Assembly (NCBI RefSeq): GCF_024363255.1
Contig: NZ_AP026070.1
Span: forward strand, 3,596,001-3,660,000
Direction of reading: 5' to 3'
DNA from: Shewanella sp. NFH-SH190041
Lineage (GTDB): Bacteria; Pseudomonadota; Gammaproteobacteria; Enterobacterales; Shewanellaceae
DNA: 64,000 nucleotides
Of the stretch, positions 20,496-31,620 are shown piece after piece. Position numbers and translations under genes: made by a program. Numbering within the stretch: position 1 is the first letter of the stretch; each line of letters opens with the position of its first letter. The notes beneath the pieces are model-generated. The model made no database searches. It was given only the letters and a program-made list of their open reading frames with translations, and had not been told where the DNA came from.

Positions 20496-21365
20496 TTACT
20501 GAGTGCTTACCTTATGCGCGCCAGGCCAACGGCCTAAAGTGCAACGTTCATTACTGCTAAAATCCCGCACAGTCGCAACGGACTCATAACCCAACGCTGT
20601 CAGTTGTTCACGCAACTGCACCGCCTGCTGATAACCATGCTCAAGCAACAAGTAACCACCGGGAGTTAAATAATCCCGCGCTGTGCGAGCAATATAAAAC
20701 AGATCGGCAAACCCTTCATCAGGGGCCGTCAGTGCCGAAAGCGGCTCAAAACGCACATCTCCCTGCGACAAATGCTCATCCTGCTCATCGATATAAGGCG
20801 GATTGGAGATCACTAGCTCAAACTGACGTCCTTGCACCGCACTAAACCAATCGCTTTGCAGTATATTTACCGCACCGAGGGACAAACGTTCCCGATTGAG
20901 TTTTGCCAGCGCAACCGCATCAGCTACTTTATCCACCGCGGTAATTTGCCAGTGGGGCTTTTCAGATGCCAAAGATAGGGCTATCGCCCCGGTGCCGGTG
21001 CCCAAATCCAACACTCGACTGGTTTGTATCAATGGTAGATTCAGCGCAGTTTCCACCAGCATTTCTGTATCAGGCCGAGGGATTAGCGTTGTGTCATTAA
21101 CCAGAAAAGATAAAGACCAGAACTCCCGCTCACCAACAATATGCGCCACAGGATGCCCTTGCGCTCGCCGGTTAACCATCGCCATATACGCCAGCCATTT
21201 CTCCTCTCCAATTGGCCGCTCCGGCCAAGTATAGAGATAAGTGCGCGACTGGTTTAACAGGTGCAACAGCATAACTTCAGCATCCAGCGCCGGTGACTCA
21301 GATATCCGCTCCAACTGTACGCTGGCCCATTTCAGGGCCTGCTCAATACTGGTATTAACCGGCAT
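20496..21365 (-). CDS. prmC: Release factor glutamine methyltransferase
   Basis: PrmC (HemK) methylates the glutamine of the GGQ motif in RF1 and RF2. The 289-residue protein has the SAM-binding motif VLDLGTGTGAIALSLA near residue 122 and the catalytic NPPY (ELVISNPPYIDEQ) near residue 190. Its ATG overlaps the prfA stop (TAATG), so the enzyme is translationally coupled to one of its substrates. A terminator lies 30 bases downstream. Confidence 0.96.
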   Translation of the reverse strand: MPVNTSIEQALKWASVQLERISESPALDAEVMLLHLLNQSRTYLYTWPERPIGEEKWLAYMAMVNRRAQGHPVAHIVGEREFWSLSFLVNDTTLIPRPDTEMLVETALNLPLIQTSRVLDLGTGTGAIALSLASEKPHWQITAVDKVADAVALAKLNRERLSLGAVNILQSDWFSAVQGRQFELVISNPPYIDEQDEHLSQGDVRFEPLSALTAPDEGFADLFYIARTARDYLTPGGYLLLEHGYQQAVQLREQLTALGYESVATVRDFSSNERCTLGRWPGAHKVSTQ

Positions 21366-22456
21366 TAGCCTTGCTCATCTGCCAGAGCAGCCAACAGATC
21401 GGCTTGGTGTTCCTGCATAATCGGATCGAGTACCGCATTCAAATCCCCTTCCATCACCTCATTAAGGCGATACAAGGTCAGGTTGATACGGTGATCGCTC
21501 ACCCGACCCTGAGGGAAGTTATATGTACGGATACGCTCGGAGCGATCACCACTGGCCACCAACGAGCGACGAGTCGATTCTTCTTCCTTACGGCGTTTTT
21601 CATCTTCAGCGGCCTGCAAGCGCGCCGCCAACACACTCATCGCCTGAGCACGGTTTTTATGCTGAGAACGCTGATCCTGACATTCCACTACGGTACCCGT
21701 TGGAATGTGGGTGATCCGAATCGCAGAGTCTGTTTTGTTCACGTGCTGACCACCGGCACCAGAGGAGCGGAAGGTATCGACTTTCAAATCGGCAGGATTG
21801 ATATGAATCGCTTCAGCTTCAGGTACCTCTGGCATGACCACCACGGTACAAGCTGAGGTGTGAACCCGGCCTTGTGATTCCGTTTCTGGCACCCGCTGCA
21901 CCCGGTGACCACCGGACTCAAACTTCAGCTTGCCATACACTTCATCACCGCTGAATTTGGCAATCACCTCTTTGAAACCACCGTGTTCACCTTCGTTGGC
22001 ACTCATGATCTCAACCTGCCAGCGGTTTGCTTCGGCATAACGGCTGTACATGCGGAATAAATCACCGGCAAAAATCGCCGCCTCATCACCACCGGCACCG
22101 GCGCGAATTTCCACAAAGGCACTGCGGTCATCATTAGGATCTTTAGGCAGCAGCAGGATCTGCAACTCATCTTCCAGTCGCACTAAGCTCTCTTTCGCTT
22201 GGGCAATCTCTTCTTCGGCCATCTCCTGCATATCAGGATCATCTTCCGCCAACATCTCTTTCGCTGATGTTAAATCAGCCTGAGCCTGCTGATAGGCTTT
22301 AAAGCCGGCGACCACATCTTCCAGCTGGGCATACTCTTTAGACAGCGCCCGAAAACGGTCCTGATCTGAGATAATACCGGCATCGCTGAGTAGCGCCTGC
22401 AGCTCTTCATAGCGTTCAAGCAAGCCTTCAAGCTTGCGGATTACGGATTCCTTCAT
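21365..22456 (-). CDS. prfA: Peptide chain release factor 1
   Basis: RF1 terminates translation at UAG and UAA. The 363-residue protein has the GGQ catalytic loop ([15 protein letters not shown]) and, in the codon-recognition region, [15 protein letters not shown], where the tripeptide is P-E-T rather than the usual P-(A/V)-T. There is no programmed frameshift, unlike prfB. It sits between hemA (16-base gap) and prmC (1-base overlap) as in E. coli. Confidence 0.97.
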   Translation of the reverse strand: MKESVIRKLEGLLERYEELQALLSDAGIISDQDRFRALSKEYAQLEDVVAGFKAYQQAQADLTSAKEMLAEDDPDMQEMAEEEIAQAKESLVRLEDELQILLLPKDPNDDRSAFVEIRAGAGGDEAAIFAGDLFRMYSRYAEANRWQVEIMSANEGEHGGFKEVIAKFSGDEVYGKLKFESGGHRVQRVPETESQGRVHTSACTVVVMPEVPEAEAIHINPADLKVDTFRSSGAGGQHVNKTDSAIRITHIPTGTVVECQDQRSQHKNRAQAMSVLAARLQAAEDEKRRKEEESTRRSLVASGDRSERIRTYNFPQGRVSDHRINLTLYRLNEVMEGDLNAVLDPIMQEHQADLLAALADEQG

Positions 22457-22471
22457 GATTCCTGACTAACC

Positions 22472-23722
22472 TTACTTTTTATCCAAACCGAGCGCGGCCC
22501 GCAGTTGTCCCAGGGTATTAAGATCGCCATGACGACTCGCCGCCGTCAGCGCCTGGGTCGGCGCATGGATTAACCGGTTGGTCAGTTTATTGGCCAACTC
22601 AAGCAAAACCTGTTCATGATCGGCCCCCTGAGTCAGCTTATTCAGTGCCCGGGCGACCAATTCGTCTTTAATTGCCATGCTTTGATTGCGGTATTCGCGG
22701 ATACAGTCCACTGAATCCAATGAGCGGATCCAGTCCATAAACAGGTGAGCCTGTTCATCGGCAATCACTTCTGCCTGCTCGGCAGCCTCTTTACGGGAGG
22801 CCATATTCTGTTCAATGATGCTTTGCAGATCGTCAACGGTGTACAGAAAAGCGTCATCCAAATCGGCGACTTCTGATTCAATATCCCTGGGAACCGCTAT
22901 ATCAACCAGTAACATAGGCTGATGACGACGCTGTTTCAGCGCTTTTTCTACCATGCCTTTGCCTAAAATAGGCAGCGGACTGGCGGTAGAGGATATCACG
23001 ATATCCGCCTGGGAGAGAAAATCCGGAATATCTGGCAAGGTAATGGCCGTTGCGCCGAACTCTTCACACATGGCCTGAGCCCGCTCCAGTGTCCGGTTCG
23101 CTACGACCATGGCAGCCACACCGTTATCTTTCAGATGCCGGGCCACCAGTTCAATGGTTTCCCCCGCCCCGATCAACAATACCTTGGTGTGGCTCAAGGA
23201 TGAGAAAATATGTTTTGCCATCGACACAGCAGCGAATGCCACAGACACAGCTGCCGCACCAATTTCTGTCTCAGTCCGTACCCTTTTTGCTACCGAAAAG
23301 GTATTTTGAAATAGCCTGTCCATTGTCACAGCCACTGTGCCGGCTTCTTTTGCCTTGGCAAAAGACTGCTTAACCTGCCCCAGAATTTGCGGCTCACCTA
23401 ACACTAAGGAGTCTAACCCGGATGCCACGCGCATTAAGTGCCGAACTGCAGTCTGGCCTTCATACTGGTACAAGCAAGGAGCCACATCCTCATGGCTTAG
23501 CCCATGGTAATGCTCCAACCAAGCGACCACATCGTCTTTGGCAGCATTATTACAATAGAGTTCGGTCCGGTTACAGGTGGACACAATGACGGCTTCGCCC
23601 GTTTTAGTGGTACAAGCCAGGCTTTTCATGGCGTCATGAATTTTATCTGGGGAGAAGGCGACTTTTTCCCGCAAATCTACCGTGGCCGTTTTATGGTTAA
23701 TCCCGATTGCTACAAGGCTCAT
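22472..23722 (-). CDS. hemA: Glutamyl-tRNA reductase
   Basis: HemA reduces glutamyl-tRNA to glutamate-1-semialdehyde, the first committed step of C5-pathway haem synthesis. The 416-residue protein has the catalytic Cys50 in [10 protein letters not shown], the NADPH-binding stretch [17 protein letters not shown] near residue 180, and the C-terminal dimerisation helix. It is the first gene of the hemA-prfA-prmC operon. The 235-base gap to the divergent lolB must hold both promoters. Confidence 0.97.
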   Translation of the reverse strand: MSLVAIGINHKTATVDLREKVAFSPDKIHDAMKSLACTTKTGEAVIVSTCNRTELYCNNAAKDDVVAWLEHYHGLSHEDVAPCLYQYEGQTAVRHLMRVASGLDSLVLGEPQILGQVKQSFAKAKEAGTVAVTMDRLFQNTFSVAKRVRTETEIGAAAVSVAFAAVSMAKHIFSSLSHTKVLLIGAGETIELVARHLKDNGVAAMVVANRTLERAQAMCEEFGATAITLPDIPDFLSQADIVISSTASPLPILGKGMVEKALKQRRHQPMLLVDIAVPRDIESEVADLDDAFLYTVDDLQSIIEQNMASRKEAAEQAEVIADEQAHLFMDWIRSLDSVDCIREYRNQSMAIKDELVARALNKLTQGADHEQVLLELANKLTNRLIHAPTQALTAASRHGDLNTLGQLRAALGLDKK

Positions 23723-23957
23723 CTGACTCTTTTCTGGATACTGGGCGTTTATAATGAGAGTAAGCAGGCCATTCTACTGAATTGACCTAAGTAAAAATAG
23801 AATATGCTTAACAAAACCGACTAAAGGTAATCAAGCCAATCAATTTTTTAATAATTGTGAAAAGCGAATCGGTTAAAGCAACCAGATCCGGGACTTGGTA
23901 TTGTGACAAGCCGACCGTATCATAGGCACTTTACCCCATCAGTTATAGACGAATATT

Positions 23958-24563
23958 TTGAAACGCCTCACAAAAACCGCCTTCGCCCTGTTGCTGATGG
24001 CTGCTGCCCTACTCGGCGGTTGCGCCACTCGGCCACAACTCCCTTTGGTCGCCGCTAACGAAAGCAACCCAGCTAATGCCTATGCTTGGGATTTGTCTGG
24101 TAAAATTCTGATTAAAACGCCGCAGGATAAAGCCAGCACCAACCTTTATTGGCTACATAGCCCCAAGCTGGAGCAGTTACAACTGACCTCCATGCTTGGT
24201 ACCAGTGTTTTATCCATGACCATCACCCCACAGCTAACCCGCATTGAAACCGGCGGCCATACCTATCAGGCCAAACAGCCCGGTCCATTACTCCAGCAAT
24301 TAACAGGCTGGAATATTCCGCTGCAATTACTGCCATTGTGGGTTACCGGCCAATTTGAACAGACAACAGTGATCCGCCGGGATGCCCACCAACGCCCAGC
24401 GGAACTTATCAGTACGGATAACTGGCCATGGCATATTAAGGTAGGAAGTTGGCAACAAGATAACCCGCGACTACCTAGAACTTTATTGTTACGCCGTGGC
24501 GATCTCAGCCTAAAAATTCAAATAAATCGCTGGCAGGCGCTGGCACCTGATACCAAGGCATAA
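23958..24563 (+). CDS. lolB: Outer-membrane lipoprotein localisation factor LolB
   Basis: LolB receives lipoproteins from the LolA chaperone and inserts them into the outer membrane. The 201-residue precursor has a lipoprotein signal peptide with lipobox LLGGC (lipidated Cys22). AYAWDLSGKILIKTPQ and the mid-region LTSMLGTSVLSM fit the LolB fold. The start appears to be TTG at 23958, because the next ATG would lose most of the signal peptide. The gene order hemA / lolB-ispE-prs is conserved in gammaproteobacteria. Confidence 0.93.
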   Translation: MKRLTKTAFALLLMAAALLGGCATRPQLPLVAANESNPANAYAWDLSGKILIKTPQDKASTNLYWLHSPKLEQLQLTSMLGTSVLSMTITPQLTRIETGGHTYQAKQPGPLLQQLTGWNIPLQLLPLWVTGQFEQTTVIRRDAHQRPAELISTDNWPWHIKVGSWQQDNPRLPRTLLLRRGDLSLKIQINRWQALAPDTKA

Positions 24564-24695
24564 GCCAGTGAGGTGAGGTAAGTTCGGCACTATGCCTTAC
24601 GGCCTATCTCACCACTTAGCCACTGCTGGCCGGTGATATACCGCCAGCAGCATTTATGCCACACTTTGCTCCGTTAACCCCTGTCGGATATTGCT

Positions 24696-25550
24696 ATGAA
24701 CCACCCGATTTCCCGCCACTGGCCCGCGCCAGCCAAACTCAACCTGTTTTTACATGTTAATGGTCGCCGCGCTGATGGCTATCACGAACTGCAAACCCTG
24801 TTTCAATTTATTGACTGCTGTGATCAGCTGGACTTTCAACCAACAGAGAGCCCTGAGCTGGTGCTGCATTCCACTCTCAGTGAAGAAGTGGCCGATAAAG
24901 ACAACTTGATTATCCGTGCGGCCCAAGCGCTAAAACAGGCCACAGGTTATCATGGTGGCGCACATATCTGGCTCGAGAAAAACCTGCCTATGGGCGGCGG
25001 ACTTGGCGGCGGTTCATCGGATGCAGCGACCACCTTGGTGGCACTCAACGCCCTGTGGCAAACCGGACTGACGCCAGCGCAGTTAGGTGACATCGGGCTG
25101 ACGTTAGGCGCAGATGTGCCCATATTTATTCACGGCCATGCCGCTTTTGCCGAAGGTGTTGGTGAAAAGCTGCAACCGGCAGATCCGACTGAGCCTTGGT
25201 ATTTGGTGATCACGCCCAAGGTGCATGTTTGCACTGCGACTGTATTCAAAGACCCTGATTTACCCAGAAATACCGCCAAACTCACATTTGATACCCTGAT
25301 GCTTAATCCATGGCGAAATGACTGCGAAAAACTGGTGTGCCGCCGCTACCCTCAAGTTGCCAATGCCTTGGCGTGGCTGATAGAATATGCGCCGTCCAGA
25401 ATGACCGGAACCGGTGCCTGCGTGTTCGGGGAGTTCAAAGAACAGCAACAAGCCCTTGCTGCGCTGAGCAATCTGCCGGCAGATATGGACGGTTTTGTTG
25501 CCAAAGGGATGAATATATCACCGTTAGAGTTACGCCTGCGTCAACTCTGA
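24696..25550 (+). CDS. ispE: 4-diphosphocytidyl-2-C-methyl-D-erythritol kinase
   Basis: IspE phosphorylates CDP-methylerythritol in the MEP isoprenoid pathway. The 284-residue protein has the GHMP-kinase ATP loop [17 protein letters not shown] near residue 97, an N-terminal [10 protein letters not shown] substrate motif, and a C-terminal [12 protein letters not shown] glycine-rich motif. It lies 130 bases after lolB and 80 bases before prs. Confidence 0.97.
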   Translation: MNHPISRHWPAPAKLNLFLHVNGRRADGYHELQTLFQFIDCCDQLDFQPTESPELVLHSTLSEEVADKDNLIIRAAQALKQATGYHGGAHIWLEKNLPMGGGLGGGSSDAATTLVALNALWQTGLTPAQLGDIGLTLGADVPIFIHGHAAFAEGVGEKLQPADPTEPWYLVITPKVHVCTATVFKDPDLPRNTAKLTFDTLMLNPWRNDCEKLVCRRYPQVANALAWLIEYAPSRMTGTGACVFGEFKEQQQALAALSNLPADMDGFVAKGMNISPLELRLRQL

Positions 25551-25631
25551 CAATCATCTGGCAGGTCAATATCCTGTGCCAATTATTGACCGCCAGCCAC
25601 AGAAATAAAGCATACGCCTGAGGTTCTTACA

Positions 25632-26579
25632 GTGCCCGACATCAAGCTCTTTGCTGGGAATGCCACACCCAGTTTAGCTAAGAAGATTGCTGACCGTCTA
25701 TTTTGCAAACTTGGCGACGCCGAGGTTGGTCGATTCAGCGATGGTGAAATCAGTGTTCAAATCAACGAAAATGTACGTGGTGCTGATGTGTTCATCATTC
25801 AGTCTACCTGTGCACCAACCAATGATAACCTGATGGAACTGATCGTTATGGTTGATGCGCTGCGTCGTGCATCTGCCGGCCGTATCACCGCTGTTATTCC
25901 ATACTTTGGTTATGCCCGCCAAGACCGTCGTGTCCGCAGTGCCCGGGTACCTATTACCGCGAAAGTGGTTGCAGACTTCCTGTCCAGTGTTGGCGTTGAC
26001 CGCGTATTGACCTGTGACCTGCATGCTGAGCAGATCCAAGGCTTCTTTGATGTACCGGTAGACAACGTATTCGGTAGCCCTGTGCTGCTGGAAGACATGC
26101 TGGAAAAGAAACTGGAAAACCCAGTTGTGGTTTCTCCAGATATCGGCGGTGTTGTTCGCGCCCGCGCCATTGCCAAGTTGCTGGATGATTCCGATCTGGC
26201 AATCATCGATAAGCGCCGTCCACAAGCTAACGTTGCTCAGGTAATGCACATTATCGGTGATGTTCAAGGCCGTGACTGCATTATTGTTGACGATATGATC
26301 GATACTGGCGGCACCCTGTGCAAAGCGGCTGAAGCCCTGAAAGAGCACGGCGCTAACCGGGTATTCGCTTACGCCACACACCCGATCTTCTCTGGTAACG
26401 CACCACAGAATATCGCCAACTCAGTGATTGACGAAGTGATCGTAACCGACACAGTCCCACTGTCTGAAGAGATGAAGAAAAACGGCAAAGTCAGCCAGCT
26501 GACCATGTCTGCCGTACTGGCTGAGGCTATCCGCCGCGTCAGTAACGAAGAATCTATCTCTGCCATGTTCAAGCACTGA
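25632..26579 (+). CDS. prs: Ribose-phosphate pyrophosphokinase
   Basis: Prs makes PRPP from ribose 5-phosphate and ATP for nucleotide, NAD, histidine and tryptophan synthesis. The 315-residue length is standard. The family signature [17 protein letters not shown] is near residue 131, the PRPP-binding loop [13 protein letters not shown] near 218, and the ATP loop [16 protein letters not shown] near 97. The start is GTG at 25632, placed where known homologues begin ([10 protein letters not shown]). Codon use is more biased than in neighbours, as expected for a highly expressed gene. Confidence 0.97.
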   Translation: MPDIKLFAGNATPSLAKKIADRLFCKLGDAEVGRFSDGEISVQINENVRGADVFIIQSTCAPTNDNLMELIVMVDALRRASAGRITAVIPYFGYARQDRRVRSARVPITAKVVADFLSSVGVDRVLTCDLHAEQIQGFFDVPVDNVFGSPVLLEDMLEKKLENPVVVSPDIGGVVRARAIAKLLDDSDLAIIDKRRPQANVAQVMHIIGDVQGRDCIIVDDMIDTGGTLCKAAEALKEHGANRVFAYATHPIFSGNAPQNIANSVIDEVIVTDTVPLSEEMKKNGKVSQLTMSAVLAEAIRRVSNEESISAMFKH

Positions 26580-26601
26580 TTTTCAGTCTGAACCGGCTAT
26601 T

Positions 26602-26628
26602 AACGCGCCTAAGTGGCGCGTTTTTTAT
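26602..26628 (+). terminator. Terminator after prs
   Basis: Perfect stem AACGCGCC-taagt-GGCGCGTT followed by a T run at 26621-26626. Confidence 0.9.
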
Positions 26629-26764
26629 TTCTATCCAGCTCACAAAATCCCTGCTCCAAGGTTTGTTCCCCCTACACCACTGAGTCACAATACCGCGCAA
26701 CCTTTTATACCCTCATCTGACAGCCACACTGTCAGACATCATATTGCTTTGGATAAGGTTGTAT

Positions 26765-27220
26765 ATGACCAAGAAATTTTTAATTACCTGGGATCAAATG
26801 CAGGGCTATAGCCGTGAACTGGCGGCCCGGTTAATGCCTGCGACACAATGGCATGGCATTATTGCTGTTAGCCGTGGTGGATTAGTACCTGCTGCAATTT
26901 TGGCGCGGGAGCTTGGTCTGCGTCATATTGATACCATCTGCATTGCCAGCTATGAGCATGATCGTAAAGGGGATGCCAATATCCTCAAACACGCCCCAGG
27001 TGACGGTGAAGGCTTTATCGTGGTGGATGATTTAGTCGATACCGGCTCTACCGCCCGCATTATCCGTGAAATCTACCCCAAAGCCCGTTTTGTCACCGTC
27101 TGCGCTAAACCGGCCGGGGCAGCATTAGTAGATGACTATATCGTCGATATTCCTCAGGATACTTGGATTGAACAACCTTGGGATACCGGTATTCACTTCC
27201 AGCCACCGCTGCATGGTTAA
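26765..27220 (+). CDS. gpt: Xanthine-guanine phosphoribosyltransferase
   Basis: Gpt salvages guanine and xanthine using PRPP. The 151-residue protein has the PRPP-binding motif [15 protein letters not shown] near residue 86 and [19 protein letters not shown] at the start, as in E. coli Gpt (152 residues). I chose ATG 26765, which is preceded by AAGGT; an in-frame ATG at 26744 adds seven residues without support. The gene is separated from prs by its terminator but supplied by the same metabolite, PRPP. Confidence 0.96.
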   Translation: MTKKFLITWDQMQGYSRELAARLMPATQWHGIIAVSRGGLVPAAILARELGLRHIDTICIASYEHDRKGDANILKHAPGDGEGFIVVDDLVDTGSTARIIREIYPKARFVTVCAKPAGAALVDDYIVDIPQDTWIEQPWDTGIHFQPPLHG

Positions 27221-27252
27221 CGCCACATAAAAAACCGGCCTTCCATAGCAAA

Positions 27253-27284
27253 CAGCCCGGCCATCATCACTGACAACCGGGCTG
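27253..27284. terminator. Possible terminator hairpin between gpt and pdxY
   Basis: CAGCCCGG and CCGGGCTG form a perfect 8-bp stem between convergent genes, but only short T stretches flank it, so the terminator call is tentative. Confidence 0.4.
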
Positions 27285-27315
27285 CTTTGCAAATCATGCC
27301 ATTACCGGCAACACC

Positions 27316-28179
27316 TTATTTTACCTGCTTGGCATGCTCATAAATCACCGGAGAGGCGATAGATTCTTGCGCACGGATCAATTGCAGTTCATAAGCTTGC
27401 TGTTTAAAGGTTTCCGCCAGAACAGCATCCACTGCCGCATTGGTGCGCTCAAAAGCTTCTACCGCGGTAAAACCGGCCAGCAGATTGGCCAGCATTAAGC
27501 CGCTGATCAGATCACCAACCCCTACCGGCTGTTTTTCAAATTCATATAGAGGGCGGGCAATCAAGTAACAACCTTGCTCAGTCGCCAGCAACATCTCAAA
27601 TCGCTCGCTTGATGTGGCAGCGCGGGCCAGATGCTTCACCACAACCATTTTTACACCCTGGCGCAATAGCTGTTCGCAGGCGGCAATGGCTTCATCCAGA
27701 TTATGGATTTCAGTGTCGGTCAGGGTTTCCAGCTCCAGCAGGTTAGGCGTCATCACATCCGCTGCGGCTAAGGCTTTAGTTTTCAAAAATTCCGCCACGC
27801 CAGGGGCCACAATACAGCCTTTTTCCGGGTGCCCCATCACAGGATCACAGCAATAAATGGCCGCCGGATTACTCGCTTTGAGTTTTTCTACCGCAGCAAC
27901 AATCTCACCACCTTGCTCGGCACTGCCCAAATAACCGCTCAATACCGCATCAACACTGGCCAATACGCCAATATTATTCAACCCTTCCACTAGCTCGGTG
28001 ATCTGTCCGGCTGGCATCACCATACCTTTCCAGCCTTCGGCATACTGGGTATGGTTGGAAAATTGTACCGTGTTAATCGGCAGCACATCCATGCCGCTGC
28101 GGCGCATAGGGAATACGGCGCTGCTGTTTCCGGCGCAGCCGTATACTACGTGGGACTGGATAGAGATGATCCGCTTCAT
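27316..28179 (-). CDS. pdxY: Pyridoxal kinase PdxY
   Basis: PdxY phosphorylates pyridoxal in vitamin B6 salvage. The 287-residue length equals that of E. coli PdxY. The start [20 protein letters not shown], the central [13 protein letters not shown], and the C-terminal catalytic [16 protein letters not shown] near residue 220 are typical of the ribokinase-like PdxK/PdxY group. It stands alone on the minus strand, converging on gpt. Confidence 0.95.
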   Translation of the reverse strand: MKRIISIQSHVVYGCAGNSSAVFPMRRSGMDVLPINTVQFSNHTQYAEGWKGMVMPAGQITELVEGLNNIGVLASVDAVLSGYLGSAEQGGEIVAAVEKLKASNPAAIYCCDPVMGHPEKGCIVAPGVAEFLKTKALAAADVMTPNLLELETLTDTEIHNLDEAIAACEQLLRQGVKMVVVKHLARAATSSERFEMLLATEQGCYLIARPLYEFEKQPVGVGDLISGLMLANLLAGFTAVEAFERTNAAVDAVLAETFKQQAYELQLIRAQESIASPVIYEHAKQVK

Positions 28180-28549
28180 GGGTAAACCTTTATTTCGCTG
28201 AATATAAAAATAACCGTTGTGATACCAAGAACATCAGTTAATTGCAATGTAGGGGCAATGTTTCCCCCGCTGACGCAAGCAAGCGCCATCACATCATATG
28301 GCGATGCCATATTACCCGTGAGACTTAACCGGGCTTATGCCAGCATCTAGCTGATATCACTCAATAACCTGAGGTCATATAACTTAATGTCTTTGATATT
28401 GTAATCCGGTACGTCGATGTCTGTACCGTTGAAACAGAATTATACCATTGTAAATAAAACGGTAATCCAGAGTTTATTCGGGGTGTGAGATATCACGGCA
28501 GAATTAATGCCGAATTCATACTGAGGCAAGAATAACAACAGGCAGATAA
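28180..28549. other. Gene-free stretch upstream of pdxY
   Basis: About 370 bases between pdxY and the tRNA operon terminator. I see no ORF of note and no clear promoter, though that of pdxY must be here. Confidence 0.5.
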
Positions 28550-28578
28550 CAAAAAAGCCCGTCATTTTGACGGGCTTT
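28550..28578 (-). terminator. Terminator of the tRNA operon
   Basis: On the minus strand AAGCCCGTCA-aaa-TGACGGGCTT is followed by TTTTTTG. It lies directly after the last tRNA-Gln. Confidence 0.9.
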
Positions 28579-28585
28579 CATGTTA

Positions 28586-28660
28586 TGGCTGGGGTACCAG
28601 GATTCGAACCTGGGGATGCCGGGATCAAAACCCGGTGCCTTACCGCTTGGCGATACCCCA
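28586..28660 (-). tRNA. tRNA-Gln (anticodon TTG), copy 3 in transcript order
   Basis: A 75-base cloverleaf with encoded CCA. The anticodon stem CCGGG/CCCGG encloses loop TTTTGAT, giving anticodon TTG. It differs from the other two tRNA-Gln copies by one base in the variable region. Confidence 0.97.
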
Positions 28661-28704
28661 AAAGGGTTTTCAGAACAAAGTAATCACTTCAACCTGAATA
28701 AATA

Positions 28705-28781
28705 TGGTGGCTATGGCGGGATTTGAACCTGCGACCCCAGCATTATGAGTGCTGTGCTCTAACCAACTGAGCTACATAGCC
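28705..28781 (-). tRNA. tRNA-Met, elongator (anticodon CAT)
   Basis: A 77-base cloverleaf starting GGCTATGTAGCTCAG and ending in CCA. The anticodon stem CAGCA/TGCTG encloses CTCATAA. The 5' end pairs fully with the 3' arm, unlike initiator tRNA. Confidence 0.97.
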
Positions 28782-28783
28782 GA

Positions 28784-28858
28784 TGGCTGGGGTACCAGGA
28801 TTCGAACCTGGGAATGCCGGGATCAAAACCCGGTGCCTTACCGCTTGGCGATACCCCA
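28784..28858 (-). tRNA. tRNA-Gln (anticodon TTG), copy 2
   Basis: A 75-base cloverleaf with CCA and anticodon TTG. It is identical to the copy at 28890-28964. Confidence 0.97.
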
Positions 28859-28889
28859 AATGGGCGGAAACATCACTGTAAACAAAAGA

Positions 28890-28964
28890 TGGCTGGGGTA
28901 CCAGGATTCGAACCTGGGAATGCCGGGATCAAAACCCGGTGCCTTACCGCTTGGCGATACCCCA
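28890..28964 (-). tRNA. tRNA-Gln (anticodon TTG), copy 1
   Basis: A 75-base cloverleaf with CCA and anticodon TTG, identical to the next copy downstream. Confidence 0.97.
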
Positions 28965-29001
28965 TCAGCGTTTACGTACCGTTGTCACTGCAACGGTTAA
29001 A

Positions 29002-29086
<85 letters not shown>

Positions 29087-29115
29087 AACGTCTTTAGTTT
29101 TACATCTTAAGAAGA

Positions 29116-29192
29116 TGGTGGCTATAGCGGGACTTGAACCTGCGACCCCAGCATTATGAGTGCTGTGCTCTAACCAGCTGAGCTACATAGCC
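29116..29192 (-). tRNA. tRNA-Met, elongator (anticodon CAT), first gene of the operon
   Basis: A 77-base cloverleaf with anticodon CAT. It differs from the other tRNA-Met at a few positions in the D loop and 3' acceptor arm. It lies about 34 bases after the predicted start of transcription. Confidence 0.97.
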
Positions 29193-29232
29193 ACTTTGTT
29201 TCCTGCGTCCCTCTCGGCGAGGAACGGGGCGT

Positions 29233-29261
29233 ATTATGCTTATTCGCCCCATACAGGTCAA
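29233..29261 (-). promoter_or_regulatory. Sigma70 promoter of the tRNA operon with GC-rich discriminator
   Basis: On the minus strand TTGACC (29256-29261) and CATAAT (29233-29238) are separated by exactly 17 bases. Downstream follows a GC-rich discriminator (ACGCCCCG), the feature that makes stable-RNA promoters sensitive to ppGpp. Expected start is near 29226. Confidence 0.8.
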
Positions 29262-29607
29262 CCGCTTTTTTTCATAAAAACGCACTAAATGCATCAACAG
29301 GCGATTAACTCGCCAAGCCGTTCATTATGGCAGCAAAAAAACAGAAAAAACCGCCTTTAGTGGCAAAATTCAGGATTAAACTGGCAAAAAAACAATTGTG
29401 CCACCTATCAATCCCAGCAATAAGCTGCATGGAACAAAGCTGAAGTTAGAAACTTCACCACCATAACGTCTCTAAAAGCAGAATTTAAAGCACAACAGCC
29501 ATTCAAAACTGTGTGGAACTATCTATATTGGTTGCCATCCCCAACAAATATCGACAGTTAACTAAAAGCGCGAGCACTCACGATAGCAATGTGTGTTAAC
29601 TGCCAAA
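29262..29607. other. Gene-free stretch between ychF and the tRNA operon
   Basis: About 345 AT-rich bases upstream of the tRNA promoter. A-tracts near 29330-29350 and 29385-29395 could act as UP or bending elements, but this is only compositional. No ORF is seen. Confidence 0.45.
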
Positions 29608-29637
29608 CAAAAAGGGGAAGCTTAATGCTTCCCCTTG
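29608..29637 (-). terminator. Terminator of the pth-ychF transcript
   Basis: On the minus strand AAGGGGAAGC-5 bases-GCTTCCCCTT is followed by TTTGTTTG. It lies about 110 bases after the ychF stop. Confidence 0.85.
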
Positions 29638-29745
29638 ATATCACCGCCATAGCGTTAATGTCATGCTGTCGCTGGCAGGCTTACTCAAGACAAAGACACT
29701 AAGCCAAAGCGCCGCCAGCGGCAATACGATTATCTGTAAGCTTTA

Positions 29746-30837
29746 TTACACGTTAAACAGGAAGTGCATCACATCACCGTCCTGCACTGTGTAAGTCTTA
29801 CCTTCTACTCGCAGCTTACCGGCTTCTTTACAGCCAGCTTCACCCTTGTACTGTACGAAATCATCGTAAGACATTACTTGGGCACGAATAAAGCCACGCT
29901 CAAAGTCAGTGTGGATCACACCAGCGGCCTGTGGTGCAGTCGCACCGACTGGCACAGTCCAAGCCCGCACTTCTTTAACCCCAGCGGTAAAGTAGGTTTG
30001 CAGGTTCAGTAGGGTGTAACCGGCACGGATAACCCGGTCCAGACCGGGCTCTTCCAGACCCAGATCAGCCATAAACTCAGCTCGGTCTTCATCATCCATT
30101 TCTGCCAGCTCAGACTCAATGGCTGCGCACACAGGCACAACCACGGCATTTTCATTCGCGGCAATAGCACGCACTACGTCCAGATGCGGATTATTTTCAA
30201 AGCCGTCTTCAGACACGTTGGCAATGTACATGGTTGGCTTTAAAGTCAGCAGATTCAGATAACCCACCGCTTCCAGCTCTTCCTTAGACAGTGCTAAAGA
30301 GCGCAGCATGTTGCCTTCGTCCAGTACTGGACGCATTTTTTCCAGCACTTCAACTTCGAACTTGGCATCTTTGTCGCCACCCTTGGCACGCTTTTGCTGA
30401 CGGGTGATGGCGCGCTCAACGCTATCCAGATCCGCCAACGCCAGTTCAGTGTTGATGACTTCGATATCACCGGCAGGATCAACTCGGTTAGCCACGTGCA
30501 CAATGTTGTCATTTTCAAAACAACGCACAACATGACCAATCGCATCGGTTTCACGGATGTTGGCCAGGAATTTATTGCCCAGACCTTCACCTTTAGAGGC
30601 ACCAGCAACCAGACCGGCAATATCCACAAATTCCATCGTGGTTGGCAGTACACGCTCAGGTTTCACAATTTCTGCCAGCGCATCCATACGAGGATCCGGC
30701 ACAGGCACCACGCCGGTGTTTGGCTCAATGGTACAGAAAGGGAAGTTTGCTGCTTCAATTCCCGCTTTAGTGAGCGCATTAAACAGAGTTGACTTACCGA
30801 CGTTTGGCAAACCAACGATGCCGCATTTAAAACCCAT
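29746..30837 (-). CDS. ychF: Redox-regulated ATPase YchF (Obg-family)
   Basis: YchF is a ribosome-associated P-loop protein that prefers ATP to GTP. The 363-residue protein has the G1 loop [14 protein letters not shown] at residue 8, [17 protein letters not shown] as G3, and the altered G4 NVSE in place of NKxD, which explains the ATP preference. A coiled-coil region and a C-terminal TGS domain follow ([20 protein letters not shown]). I start at ATG 30835-30837 ([11 protein letters not shown]), where homologues begin, not at an upstream in-frame start near 30879. The pth-ychF order is conserved. Confidence 0.97.
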   Translation of the reverse strand: MGFKCGIVGLPNVGKSTLFNALTKAGIEAANFPFCTIEPNTGVVPVPDPRMDALAEIVKPERVLPTTMEFVDIAGLVAGASKGEGLGNKFLANIRETDAIGHVVRCFENDNIVHVANRVDPAGDIEVINTELALADLDSVERAITRQQKRAKGGDKDAKFEVEVLEKMRPVLDEGNMLRSLALSKEELEAVGYLNLLTLKPTMYIANVSEDGFENNPHLDVVRAIAANENAVVVPVCAAIESELAEMDDEDRAEFMADLGLEEPGLDRVIRAGYTLLNLQTYFTAGVKEVRAWTVPVGATAPQAAGVIHTDFERGFIRAQVMSYDDFVQYKGEAGCKEAGKLRVEGKTYTVQDGDVMHFLFNV

Positions 30838-30921
30838 ATACTTACCTTTATTTCTCAATGTATCGCCGGGCAGACACACTGCCGGCCGGGAAAAATCTAT
30901 TGTACCGCGCTGCGATACGGT

Positions 30922-31509
30922 TTATTCAGCCTTAAAGCTATGCAGCCGGGTCTGCGCTTTGGTCATGCCATCCTTAAACAGGATTTCCGTTGACCGTACC
31001 GCTTCATCTACTGCTGCCAGCATTTTTTCCTGATCCGCCTGCGGGGCTTTATTCAGCACATAACCGGCAACTTTATTTTTGTCACCAGGATGACCGATGC
31101 CGATCCGCAAACGGTAAAAGTTTTTGTTATTGCCAAGCTTGGCAATAATATCCTTCAGGCCATTGTGACCACCGTGACCGCCGCCAAGCTTAAATTTCGC
31201 CACTCCAGGTGGCATATCCAGCTCATCATGGGCCACTAAAATCTGCTCAGGCTCAATACGAAAAAAATTCGCCAGTGCTGCTACAGACTTACCGCTTAAA
31301 TTCATAAACGTGGTTGGGATCAGCAAGCGTACATCACGGCCATGCAATTGCATTCTGGCTGTCAGGCCAAAATATTTGCTGTCAGGTGCCAGTGTCACGC
31401 CGCCTATCCGGGCAAGTTCCTGCACATACCAAGCGCCGGCATTGTGGCGAGTCTGGGCATATTCAGCCCCGGGATTGGCCAACCCGACAATCAGTTTTAT
31501 TTCACTCAT
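30922..31509 (-). CDS. pth: Peptidyl-tRNA hydrolase
   Basis: Pth frees tRNA from stalled peptidyl-tRNA. The 195-residue protein has the catalytic His22 in [10 protein letters not shown], the N-terminal [11 protein letters not shown], the mid-chain [11 protein letters not shown] with its conserved Asp, and [12 protein letters not shown]. It lies 84 bases upstream of ychF on the same strand. Confidence 0.97.
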   Translation of the reverse strand: MSEIKLIVGLANPGAEYAQTRHNAGAWYVQELARIGGVTLAPDSKYFGLTARMQLHGRDVRLLIPTTFMNLSGKSVAALANFFRIEPEQILVAHDELDMPPGVAKFKLGGGHGGHNGLKDIIAKLGNNKNFYRLRIGIGHPGDKNKVAGYVLNKAPQADQEKMLAAVDEAVRSTEILFKDGMTKAQTRLHSFKAE

Positions 31510-31620
31510 CTTTTTCTTAATGACTGTAAATCAGTTCAATGCATGGGGAATTTAAAAAAACGCGCCATTTTAACACTCATTGCGACTGCTCAACAAATTT
31601 CCACCAGCATCCGTTGTCGA

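Noticed and set aside
25698..26381. 227-codon minus-strand frame inside prs
   Set aside because: It is antisense to a conserved gene and has no family resemblance or ribosome site.
28586..28964. Repeated 75-base units that might suggest a repeat array
   Set aside because: They are tRNA-Gln genes with full cloverleaf structure, not CRISPR repeats. No CRISPR array was seen in the window.
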